DNA of 64,000 nucleotides, from assembly GCF_002105195.1 (NCBI RefSeq), contig NZ_MUHU01000001.1, forward strand, positions 62,001-126,000, read 5' to 3'. Position numbers and translations under genes: made by a program. A model generated the notes under the pieces. That model was not told the origin of the DNA. It did no database searches and saw only the letters and a list, made by a program, of their open reading frames with translations. Every line of letters begins with the position of its first letter. Positions within the stretch are counted from its first letter, which is position 1. Below are positions 36,550-43,789 of the stretch, in pieces. The DNA comes from Derxia lacustris (GTDB taxonomy: Bacteria; Pseudomonadota; Gammaproteobacteria; Burkholderiales; Burkholderiaceae_E).

Positions 36550-36603
36550 TGATGCGATTGGCAGCAAGAATATTGCTGGTTACTCTTGCACCAATCCGCA
36601 TCA
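36550..36603. repeat. 54-bp imperfect inverted repeat at left edge of the island
   Basis: Outer arms TGATGCGATTGG and CCAATCCGCATCA pair with one bulge; next inside, GCAAGA (36564-36569) pairs with TCTTGC (36584-36589). An alternative inner hairpin CAGCAA/TTGCTG (36562-36578) competes. No U-tract follows, so it is not a simple folA terminator. It could be a recombination end or an RNA structure in the leader of the island genes. Confidence 0.6.
36585..36595. repeat. Direct repeat CTTGCACCAAT, left copy
   Basis: Identical to 37906-37916. It lies within the right arm of the inverted repeat, upstream of both island genes. Candidate attachment-site or target duplication. Confidence 0.5.
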
Positions 36604-36640
36604 GTTCTTGATGGGAACAAATAGTCAACCGGAGAATTTA

Positions 36641-36922
36641 ATGGAAATTCAGAAATCCGTCGTTTACAATCTCCAAGTATGCCGCGACTCGTTAGCAAAT
36701 GACCGAGTCATGAACATTGAAAGCCCACTCCCATTCAATTCATTTTCAATAGGCGACAAATTTTATTTAAATTCCCAGCAAGCAGAACATTGGTTCCCAG
36801 AATATAACCTGCTGAAATTTGCCATTATCGTTGACAAATCCCACCACATAACCGATACAGACACCATCATCATTCATGCAACCTATATTGCCATCTCGGC
36901 AAAAGATTCACCCAAAGAATAA
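36641..36922 (+). CDS. Small hypothetical protein of the TIR island
   Basis: 93 residues, low-GC codons. ATG 36641 has CCGGAG eight bases upstream. Sequence begins MEIQKSVVYNLQVCRDSLAND and includes ESPLPFNSFSIGDKFYLNSQ and a Ser/Thr/Ile-rich beta-like C-terminal half (DTDTIIIHATYIAIS). It has no membrane segment and no family I recognise. It ends 47 bp before the TIR gene in the same direction, so it may be co-expressed as partner or regulator. Confidence 0.65.
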   Translation: MEIQKSVVYNLQVCRDSLANDRVMNIESPLPFNSFSIGDKFYLNSQQAEHWFPEYNLLKFAIIVDKSHHITDTDTIIIHATYIAISAKDSPKE

Positions 36923-36969
36923 ACCAGTGCTGCGAAAATCTCATTAATGAAACCTCCTCCGAGCTTAGC

Positions 36970-37848
36970 ATGAACACAAAAGGAATATTTCTTAGCCACA
37001 ATCACGCGGACAAAGCATTCGTACGCCGCCTAGCAATCGATTTAGACGCACAGGGAATTCAATGCTGGCTGGATGAGGCGGAAATCAAGATTGGCGACTC
37101 ACTCATCGAAAAAATCCGTACCGGCATAGACGAAATGGACTTTGTTGCGATAATTTTATCGCCCGCCTCAGTCAACTCATCTTGGGTGCAGCGGGAGATG
37201 GATGTAGCAATGAATCAAGAAATTGCAGGGCGCAGGATCAAAGTACTTCCAATCATGTATCGCAAATGCGAGTTACCGGGCTTTCTCTTGGGAAAACGCT
37301 ACGCCGACTTTCAAGACGAGTCACGTTACATGATCGAACTTGAAGGCTTGGTACGCAGCATGGATATCGTTTTCAACAGAAAAGCGTTCGTACTACAAAG
37401 CACCAACTCCAATCTTGGCATTGCAATCGACAAGGCACTCCGGCAATCACTCCCATTGTTACCCAAACCCTTTCACAGACCATTTCAATATGTCGGATGC
37501 ACAGTACAACAAGCCGCCGAACTCACAGGCGGCATACCGAATAGCGCTAGCAATATCATCATTGACACAAATGACTGCCATCTATTTCTTGAGGCCGAAG
37601 GAAACTTCATCAGTTATGCATACATCGAAATAAAATGTACTGCCCCTCGCTATCAGAATACTGAGTTTGATTCAGAACCAATCCTTGAAGCATTAAGCAT
37701 CAATCCGAACGAGCTCGAATTCATTCGTAAAAGTACGCACGCACACATTTATTACGATCACCGTCGCAGGCTAAAAGTCAATGTTGCCTGCCTGTTTGAT
37801 GGCGCACCATTTTCGGTAGGTTTTAGCAGTAAGTATTACGGCATGTAG
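36970..37848 (+). CDS. TIR-domain protein
   Basis: 292 residues. An N-terminal TIR domain (residues 3-~130): GIFLSHNHADKAFVRRLAIDL (box 1-like), GIQCWLDEAEIKIGDSL (BB-loop region), VAIILSPASVNSSWVQREMDVAM. Glu76 in WVQRE is in the position of the catalytic glutamate of NAD-cleaving TIR enzymes. Residues ~165-292 form a second, unrecognised domain (VQQAAELTGGIPNSASNIII, CHLFLEAEGNFISYAYIEI, HAHIYYDHRRRLKVNVACLF) that could sense the trigger. There are no TM helices. It is AT-rich, foreign in composition, and follows the small gene by 47 bp. An anti-phage NADase role is inferred, not shown. Confidence 0.85.
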   Translation: MNTKGIFLSHNHADKAFVRRLAIDLDAQGIQCWLDEAEIKIGDSLIEKIRTGIDEMDFVAIILSPASVNSSWVQREMDVAMNQEIAGRRIKVLPIMYRKCELPGFLLGKRYADFQDESRYMIELEGLVRSMDIVFNRKAFVLQSTNSNLGIAIDKALRQSLPLLPKPFHRPFQYVGCTVQQAAELTGGIPNSASNIIIDTNDCHLFLEAEGNFISYAYIEIKCTAPRYQNTEFDSEPILEALSINPNELEFIRKSTHAHIYYDHRRRLKVNVACLFDGAPFSVGFSSKYYGM

Positions 37849-37885
37849 CCCGACTCGACCATTCGAACCACCAAATACCCAAGAA

Positions 37886-37903
37886 ATCAATTTCATTATT
37901 GAT
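37886..37903. repeat. Inverted repeat ATCAAT/ATTGAT beyond the TIR gene
   Basis: 6-bp arms with a 6-base loop, 37 bp after the TIR stop and just before the right direct repeat. Weak; may help terminate transcription between convergent genes. Confidence 0.25.
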
Positions 37904-37905
37904 GA

Positions 37906-37916
37906 CTTGCACCAAT
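37906..37916. repeat. Direct repeat CTTGCACCAAT, right copy
   Basis: Second copy of the 11-mer at 36585-36595, 1321 bp away, beyond the TIR gene and before the REC-EAL stop codon. Together they bracket the two island genes. Confidence 0.5.
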
Positions 37917-37950
37917 AAGAATTCGATAACAAATACTTGAATTAAAAGCT

Positions 37951-39183
37951 TTATGTAATTACCTGCTTCTGCCCCGCCATCCACCGCACAAAATCCTCCG
38001 GCGCCATCGCCGGCGCGAACAGCCAGCCCTGGGCGCAATCGCAGCCCAGTTCCTTGAGCAGCGCGGCGGTGGCTGCGTCCTCCACGCCCTCCGCCACGGT
38101 CGACAGGCCGAGCGTGCGCGCCAGTTCCAGCGTGCTTTGCACCATCGCGCGCGCGGTGCGGTCGTGCATGGCCTGCTGCACGAAGCTGCGGTCCAGCTTC
38201 AGCTCCGAGAACGGCAGCCGGTAGAGCTGCTCCAGCGTGGAATGGCCGGTGCCGAAATCGTCGATCGACAGCCGGAAGCCGCGCATGCGCAGCCGCGCCA
38301 CATTGCCGGCCGCCGCCGCCGATTGCGCCGCCGCCGCGCCTTCGGTGATCTCGAACATCAGATGCTCGCGCGCGATGCCGGCCGCCTCGACCGCCGCCGC
38401 GAGGCGGGGCAGCGCCTCGGTGCCGGCGATGCTGTCGAGCCCGAGATTGAGCGCCACCACGAAGCCCGGCCGGCGCGCCAGGATGGCCGGCAGCGCGCGG
38501 CCGAGCTGGCCGATCAGCGTCAGCGTGGTGTCCAGCTCGCGGCCGTCGGTCGCCACCTGGGGCCAGAACTGGCCCGGCAGCATCACGCCGCCGGCGCCCA
38601 GGTCGAGCCGCGCGAGCGCCTCGGCACCGACCACGCGGCCGCTGGCCAGCTCGATCTTGGGTTGCAGCCAGGCCACCACGCGGCCGTCGGCCAGGGCGGC
38701 GCGCAGTTCGCGCAGGCCGATGCGGGCGGCGCTGCCGGCGTCGGTCGGCAGCAGCAGGCTTTCGCCGGCCAGCAGGCGCCAGCGCATGAGCAGATCGGCC
38801 AGCTCGGCGGCGGCGAGCGGCTTGGCCCAGGTGCCGAGCAGGCGCTGGCTGTCGGCGCCGCCGAGCAGCGCGGCCGAGCGCAGCACATCGGCATCGTGGG
38901 CGCTGAGCAGGGCGATGGCGCCGCGCGGATTGGCGGCATCGAAATGGCGCAGCAGTTCCAGCCCGTCCATGCCCGGCATGTCGAGGTCGCAGAGCACCAG
39001 CCAGGCTTCGTCGCCGTGCGCATGCAGCCAGCGCAGCGCGGCGGCGCCGTCCTCGGCTTCGGCCACGCTGCCGGCGCCGGCGGCGCGCAGCTGGCGCGCC
39101 AGCGTGCGGCGCTGGAACGGCTCGTCGTCGACGACGAGTACCTGCAACTCGCCGTCGGCCGGCTGGGTCGGCACGGCGCTCAT
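37951..39183 (-). CDS. REC-EAL response regulator (c-di-GMP phosphodiesterase, RocR-like)
   Basis: 410 residues. A receiver domain (13-~135) has acidic pocket VVDDE and phospho-acceptor Asp66 (CDLDMPGMDG). An EAL domain follows (~155-405) with EAL at 188-190, VVALNLGLDS, FEITEG, SIDDFGTGHSTL, LKLDRSFV, AEGVED and CAQGWLFAPAM. All known metal and catalytic positions appear present, so it should hydrolyse c-di-GMP to pGpG. Its ATG overlaps the stop of the hybrid kinase (4 bases), so it is very likely the terminal receiver of that phosphorelay. The last codons (KQVIT) run into the AT-rich island, so the gene tail may have been altered by the insertion. Confidence 0.93.
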   Translation of the reverse strand: MSAVPTQPADGELQVLVVDDEPFQRRTLARQLRAAGAGSVAEAEDGAAALRWLHAHGDEAWLVLCDLDMPGMDGLELLRHFDAANPRGAIALLSAHDADVLRSAALLGGADSQRLLGTWAKPLAAAELADLLMRWRLLAGESLLLPTDAGSAARIGLRELRAALADGRVVAWLQPKIELASGRVVGAEALARLDLGAGGVMLPGQFWPQVATDGRELDTTLTLIGQLGRALPAILARRPGFVVALNLGLDSIAGTEALPRLAAAVEAAGIAREHLMFEITEGAAAAQSAAAAGNVARLRMRGFRLSIDDFGTGHSTLEQLYRLPFSELKLDRSFVQQAMHDRTARAMVQSTLELARTLGLSTVAEGVEDAATAALLKELGCDCAQGWLFAPAMAPEDFVRWMAGQKQVIT

Positions 39184-41735
39184 CTGCGCGGCGGATTGGG
39201 CAGCGGCGGCGGAAAGTCGGGCTCGGCGGCGCCGGCGGGCTGCTCGGCGCGGCGCACCGGCAGGGCCGAGCGCAGCCGCTCGAAATTGGCGACCAGATCG
39301 CCGACCTGGCTGGCGATGCGCGCGGCGCGCCGGGTTTCGCCGGGCTGGGTGGCGTGGGCAAGCGAGGCCAGCGGCACGGTGGCGGCCACGTCGTCGCCCT
39401 GCGAGCTGGCCGAGGCGATGCCGGCCTGCTCCTCGATGCGCGCGGCCGCCTCGGCCAGCCGGCCGGCGCCGATGACGCGCGCCGCGCCCTTCAGCCGATG
39501 CGCGGCACGGCGCAGCGCCGCACCGTCGCCCTCGGCGGCGGCGCTGCGGACCGCGTCGAGGTCGGCCTGGGCCGATTGCATGAATTCGCTCGCCACTTCG
39601 CTGAGCTGGCCGGCATCGCCGCCGGCGGCATCGAGCAGCCGGCGCGGCTCGTAGAGCATGGCGTCGCGCGGCAGCGGCGTGAGGTCGAGCGGCGGCACGT
39701 CGAGCGGCTGGGTCGGGCTGGCGCCGCCGGCGCTCCAGGGCTTGGGCGCGACCTTGGCCGGCGCGCCGAGCCAGCGGTCGAGCTTGGCGCGCAGGCCGGC
39801 CAGCTCGGCCGGCTTGGTCAGCACATCGTCCATGCCGGCAGCCAGGCAGGCGTCGAGCGCCTCCCGGTGGCTGTTGGCGGTAAAGCCCAGCAGCGGCGTG
39901 CGCGGCAGGTTGTGGATGCGCTCGTGCTCGCGCAGCAGGCGGGCGAACTGGTAGCCGTCCATGCCGGGCATCTGGCAGTCCGAGATCACCAGCCGCCAGC
40001 GCCGCTGGCCGAAGGCGTCGAGCGCGCGCTGGCCGTTCTCGGCGCATTCGGCGCCATGGCCCAGCACGCGCAGCTGCTGGCGCAGCAGGCGCAGATTGGT
40101 CGGATGGTCGTCGACCACCAGGATGTCGGGCTCGGCCGCCACGGCGGCGTCGGGCGCGCCGCCGGCCGCTTCGACGCCGAGCGCCGCCATCACGTTGGTG
40201 CGGGTGAAGGGGTCGAGCGAATTGACCGCCGGCGCGCCGACCACCGCCAGCTCGACCGTGAGCGTGAGCTGGGTGCCGGTGCCGAGCCGGCTTTGCACAT
40301 CGATGCGCGCGCCCATCAGATCGGCGATGCGGCGACTGATGGCCAGGCCCAGACCGGTGCCGCCGAACTCGCGCGTGGTGGCCGAGTCGGCCTGCTCGAA
40401 GGGCTGGAACAGCTTGGCGACGGTGTCGGGCGCCATGCCGATGCCGGTATCGCTGACCGAGATGCGCAGCCGCTGCTGGCGCAGGCCGCGCGGGCCCAGC
40501 TCGGTCGGCTCGGCGGCGACGCGCAGCACGACGCTGCCGGCGCGGGTGAACTTGACCGCATTGCTGAGGAAGTTGCTGAGGATCTGGCGCAGCCGGTGGC
40601 CGTCGACCAGATGGGTCGGTTCCAGCAGGCCGTCGATGTGGCAGTCGAGCCGCACGCCCTTCTCGCGCGCGCTGGCCTCGAACACGCGCGCCAGGTTGCG
40701 CGCCAGATCGGCGATGGCGAAGGGCTCGGGCGCGAGCGACAGCTTGCCGGCCTCGATCTTGGAAAAGTCGAGCACATCGTCGATCAGCACCAGCAGCGAG
40801 GCGCTGGCCTCGCGCACCAGCGCCACGGTCTCGCGCTGGCGGTCCTCGAGCCTGGTCATGCTGAGCAGTTCGAGCATGCCGATGATGGCGTTCATCGGCG
40901 TGCGGATCTCATGGCTGATGGTGGCCAGAAAGCTGCTCTTGGCGCGCGAGCCGGCCTCGGCCGCATCGCGCGCGGCTTCGAGCGCGGCCTTGGCGCGGCG
41001 CCGCTCGCTGATGTCGCGCAGAAAGATCGCGAACGGCGCGCCGCGTTCATCGCGCAGCCGGGCGATGGCCACTTCCACCGGCAGCTCGCTGCCGTCGCAG
41101 CGGCGCAGCTGCTGGTCGAAGCGCAGCCGCGCGCCGCGCGCCGCGACCCAGGCTTCGAATTCATCCTCGGGCCACTGGCTGCGCGGCCGGGCCAGCGGCG
41201 CCAGCGCATCGAGCAGCGAGCGCTCGGCCGCCTCGGCGGCGCTGCAGCCAAGCAGCGCCTCGGCAGCGGTATTCAGTTCAAGGATGCGGCCGGCGCGGTC
41301 GACCATCACATAGCCGTCGCTCGCCACGCGGATCAGCGCGCCCATGCGGCGGCGCTCGATGTCAAGCTGGCGCGCCTGCTGGCGCATGCGTTCGTCGAGT
41401 TCCTCGTGCACCTCGGTGAGCAGACGTTGGGCCCGGCGCGCCCGCGCGCAATGGGCCAGATCGGCGGCCCGGCTGGCCGCCAGCACGGCGGCGATCGCCG
41501 CCACCATCGCCAGCTCGGCATCGAGCCAGCCGCGCCTGGCCAGCAACCCGAGCGGCGCCCAGCACAGCAGTCCGGTGAGCGCGCCGACGAGTGCAATCCA
41601 CGGCCCGTCGTCGAGCCGCGCCGACCAGCCGCGCTCGGCGCCCGGCGGCGCGATCAGGCGCGGCCAGAACCACAGCCCGGCAAAGGTCAGCGCGCAGGCA
41701 AGCGGCAGGAGAAGCAGGACTGTGTCGGCGGGCAT
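39180..41735 (-). CDS. Hybrid sensor histidine kinase (PAS-HisKA-HATPase-REC-HPt)
   Basis: 851 residues. Two to three N-terminal TM segments (~4-22, 46-65, 75-90), coiled coil, a PAS domain (~135-255), HisKA with phospho-His275 (ISHEIRTPMNAIIGM), HATPase_c (NFLSNAVKFT, SDTGIGM, GGTGLGLAIS), receiver with Asp586 (ISDCQMPGMDG), and an HPt domain with His746 (AHRLKGAARVIGA). This is a BarA/RcsC-type phosphorelay, His-Asp-His, passing phosphate to the coupled REC-EAL protein. ATG 41735 starts right at the first TM; an in-frame ATG at 41795 is an alternative, and neither has a good ribosome site. The signal is unknown. Confidence 0.92.
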   Translation of the reverse strand: MPADTVLLLLPLACALTFAGLWFWPRLIAPPGAERGWSARLDDGPWIALVGALTGLLCWAPLGLLARRGWLDAELAMVAAIAAVLAASRAADLAHCARARRAQRLLTEVHEELDERMRQQARQLDIERRRMGALIRVASDGYVMVDRAGRILELNTAAEALLGCSAAEAAERSLLDALAPLARPRSQWPEDEFEAWVAARGARLRFDQQLRRCDGSELPVEVAIARLRDERGAPFAIFLRDISERRRAKAALEAARDAAEAGSRAKSSFLATISHEIRTPMNAIIGMLELLSMTRLEDRQRETVALVREASASLLVLIDDVLDFSKIEAGKLSLAPEPFAIADLARNLARVFEASAREKGVRLDCHIDGLLEPTHLVDGHRLRQILSNFLSNAVKFTRAGSVVLRVAAEPTELGPRGLRQQRLRISVSDTGIGMAPDTVAKLFQPFEQADSATTREFGGTGLGLAISRRIADLMGARIDVQSRLGTGTQLTLTVELAVVGAPAVNSLDPFTRTNVMAALGVEAAGGAPDAAVAAEPDILVVDDHPTNLRLLRQQLRVLGHGAECAENGQRALDAFGQRRWRLVISDCQMPGMDGYQFARLLREHERIHNLPRTPLLGFTANSHREALDACLAAGMDDVLTKPAELAGLRAKLDRWLGAPAKVAPKPWSAGGASPTQPLDVPPLDLTPLPRDAMLYEPRRLLDAAGGDAGQLSEVASEFMQSAQADLDAVRSAAAEGDGAALRRAAHRLKGAARVIGAGRLAEAAARIEEQAGIASASSQGDDVAATVPLASLAHATQPGETRRAARIASQVGDLVANFERLRSALPVRRAEQPAGAAEPDFPPPLPNPPRR

Positions 41736-42046
41736 GGCGGGCGGAGGGCGGAAACGTCGCGACAGCGATTGTCCCGACCGAAGCGGCCGCGCCATGCGGG
41801 GATTTGCTGCGGAGAGTCGGGACTGTTCGGGGCATCCGACATCGCCGAGCGGGGTGCGGAACCGGCTGCAAGCGTTTGCAGGCCCTGCCGCAAATGTGAG
41901 TCCGGACATTCGCGCGCGACGCGCGCCGCAGCGCAAGAACAAGCGAGCGCCAACATTTCACGATGCGGTGAAACGTTAGAAATCGGTTACCTCGCGAACG
42001 CAAGCATGCGCCGGTCGATTGCACCCAGCAAAAATCCGGAGCGTTC
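41736..42046. other. Divergent control region of the acyl-lipid cluster
   Basis: 311 bp between the hybrid kinase (-) and the FAAL gene (+). It holds the inverted repeat at 41953-41978 and little else recognisable. No sigma-54 or lux-box match was seen. Confidence 0.4.
41953..41978. promoter_or_regulatory. Inverted repeat, candidate operator for the FAAL-NRPS operon
   Basis: Arms AACATTTCAC and GTGAAACGTT match at 9 of 10 positions around a 6-bp centre, 68-94 bp before the FAAL start. It is the only strong dyad in the control region and has the form of a dimeric repressor or activator site. Confidence 0.5.
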
Positions 42047-43789
42047 ATGCCTGCAAATCCCACCTGGCGCGACATCGTCGAGTCGGCCCGCGCCGATGCG
42101 CCCGACCAGGTCGCCTTCACCTTTCTCGGCTCGGCCAGCGAAGGCGACATCGCCTGCACCTATCGCGAGCTGTCGGATGCGGCGCGCGCCATCGCCGCCC
42201 ACCTCGTGGCCGCGGGCCTGGCCGGAGAACGCGCGGTACTGCTTTATCCGCCCGGCCCCGACTATGTGCGCGCCCTGCTCGGCTGCCTGTATGCCGGCGT
42301 GACCGCAGTGCCGGTGTACGCGCCGCGCCCCAATGCCTCGTATGCGCGCATCGAGCAGGTGCTGGCCAGCGCGGACGCGGCGGTACTGCTGTCGTCGCAG
42401 CGCACGCTCGACACGCTGGCCACGACCGAATGGGGCCGGCCGATCGCCGCGCGCGCACGCTGGCTCGCCACCGACGCCATCGACGCCGCCGACGCCCACG
42501 CCTGGACCGAGACGCCGCTCGACGCCGGCACGCTCGCGGTGCTCCAGTTCACCTCCGGCTCCACCGGCACGCCGAAGGGCGTGATGCTCGAACACCGCCA
42601 TCTGGTCACCAACTCGCGGATGATCCAGCGCGCCATGGACTGCACGCCGGCCGACGTCGGCGTGATCTGGCTGCCGCCGTATCACGACATGGGCCTGATC
42701 GGCGGACTGCTCCAGCCGATGTACACGCGCTGCCCGGTCTGGCTGATGAGCCCCTACACCTTCCTGCAGCGGCCGCTGCGCTGGCTCGACGTGATGACCC
42801 GGGTCGGCGGCAGCATCAGCTCGGCGCCCAACTTTGCCTACGAGCTGTGCGCCAGCCGGGTGCGGCCCGACCAGCTCGCGGCGCTCGACCTGTCGGCCTG
42901 GCGGCTCGCGGCCAACGGCGCCGAGCCGGTGCGCGCCGACACGCTGCGCCGCTTTGCCGACGCCTTCGCGCCGGCCGGCTTCCGCGCCAGCGCCTTCTTC
43001 CCCTGCTACGGCATGGCCGAGACCACGCTTTACGTGAGCGGCGCCACGCCCGGCGCCGGCGCCCGCGTGCTCGCCGCCGAGCGCGCCAGCCTCGGCCAGG
43101 GCCAGGTGCGCGCCGCCGCGCCCGACGCGGCCGACGCGCTCCCGCTCGTCAGCAGCGGCCGGCCCGATCCCGACACCCGCGTCGTCATCGTCGACGCCGA
43201 CAGCGGCGCGCCGCTGCCGGCCGGCGCCATCGGCGAAATCCTGGTGCAGGGCGAAACCGTGGCCGCCGGCTACTGGCGCCGGCCCGCCGACAGCGCCACC
43301 ACCTTCGATGCGCGCATCGACGGCGAGCCGGGCAGCTGGCTGCGCACCGGCGACCTCGGCGCCCTGGTCGACGGCGAGCTCTACGTCACCGGCCGCATCA
43401 AGGAAATGATCATCGTGCGCGGCGCCAACCACTACCCGCACGACATCGAGGCGACGCTGGCCGACCTGCCCGACGGCCAGCGCCCGCGCGGCGCGGCCGC
43501 CTTCGCGCTCGACGCCGGCGATGGCGAGGGCCTGGGCCTGGTGGTCGAACTCGACCGCCATCAGCTCGCCGCCGACCCCGCGCCGCTCGCCGCCGCAATC
43601 CGCGACGCGGTCGCGCGCGAGCACCAGTTGCAGATCGTCCGGCTCGCCTTCGTGCGGCCGGGCGGCATCCCGCGCACCTCGAGCGGCAAGACCCAGCGCC
43701 GGCTCGCGCGCGAACGGCTGCTGGCCGGCGAGCTCGCGCTGGCCAGCCCGCCGGCCAACGATTTCGAACTCGAAGGAAGCCTCGCATGA
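42047..43789 (+). CDS. Fatty acyl-AMP ligase (FAAL)
   Basis: 580 residues. It activates a free fatty acid as acyl-adenylate and loads it onto an ACP. AMP-binding signature TSGSTGTPKG begins at 169. PPYHDMGLIGGLL, ISSAPNFAYELC, FFPCYGMAETTLYVSG and PLVSSGRPDPDT are characteristic of FAALs rather than acyl-CoA ligases, and the FAAL-specific insertion region is present. A10-type GKTQR is near the C-terminus. GGAG lies before the ATG. It is the first gene of a seven-gene coupled operon (overlap ATGA with the next), giving the acyl starter of the NRPS product. Confidence 0.93.
   Translation: MPANPTWRDIVESARADAPDQVAFTFLGSASEGDIACTYRELSDAARAIAAHLVAAGLAGERAVLLYPPGPDYVRALLGCLYAGVTAVPVYAPRPNASYARIEQVLASADAAVLLSSQRTLDTLATTEWGRPIAARARWLATDAIDAADAHAWTETPLDAGTLAVLQFTSGSTGTPKGVMLEHRHLVTNSRMIQRAMDCTPADVGVIWLPPYHDMGLIGGLLQPMYTRCPVWLMSPYTFLQRPLRWLDVMTRVGGSISSAPNFAYELCASRVRPDQLAALDLSAWRLAANGAEPVRADTLRRFADAFAPAGFRASAFFPCYGMAETTLYVSGATPGAGARVLAAERASLGQGQVRAAAPDAADALPLVSSGRPDPDTRVVIVDADSGAPLPAGAIGEILVQGETVAAGYWRRPADSATTFDARIDGEPGSWLRTGDLGALVDGELYVTGRIKEMIIVRGANHYPHDIEATLADLPDGQRPRGAAAFALDAGDGEGLGLVVELDRHQLAADPAPLAAAIRDAVAREHQLQIVRLAFVRPGGIPRTSSGKTQRRLARERLLAGELALASPPANDFELEGSLA

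Larger units (their letters stand above)
36536..37950. other. AT-rich island carrying a TIR gene (candidate defence cassette)
   Basis: The composition changes sharply: codons here favour A/T in third positions (e.g. AAA, ATT, TTT), against G/C almost everywhere else in the window. It holds two genes on the plus strand and is inserted between folA and the REC-EAL gene. No integrase, transposase or tRNA adjoins. An 11-bp direct repeat brackets both genes and a long inverted repeat marks the left edge. Confidence 0.75.

Noticed and set aside
36540..36610. Integron attC site at the left edge of the island
   Set aside because: The hairpin lacks the RYYYAAC/GTTRRRY core sites, and no intI or cassette array is present.
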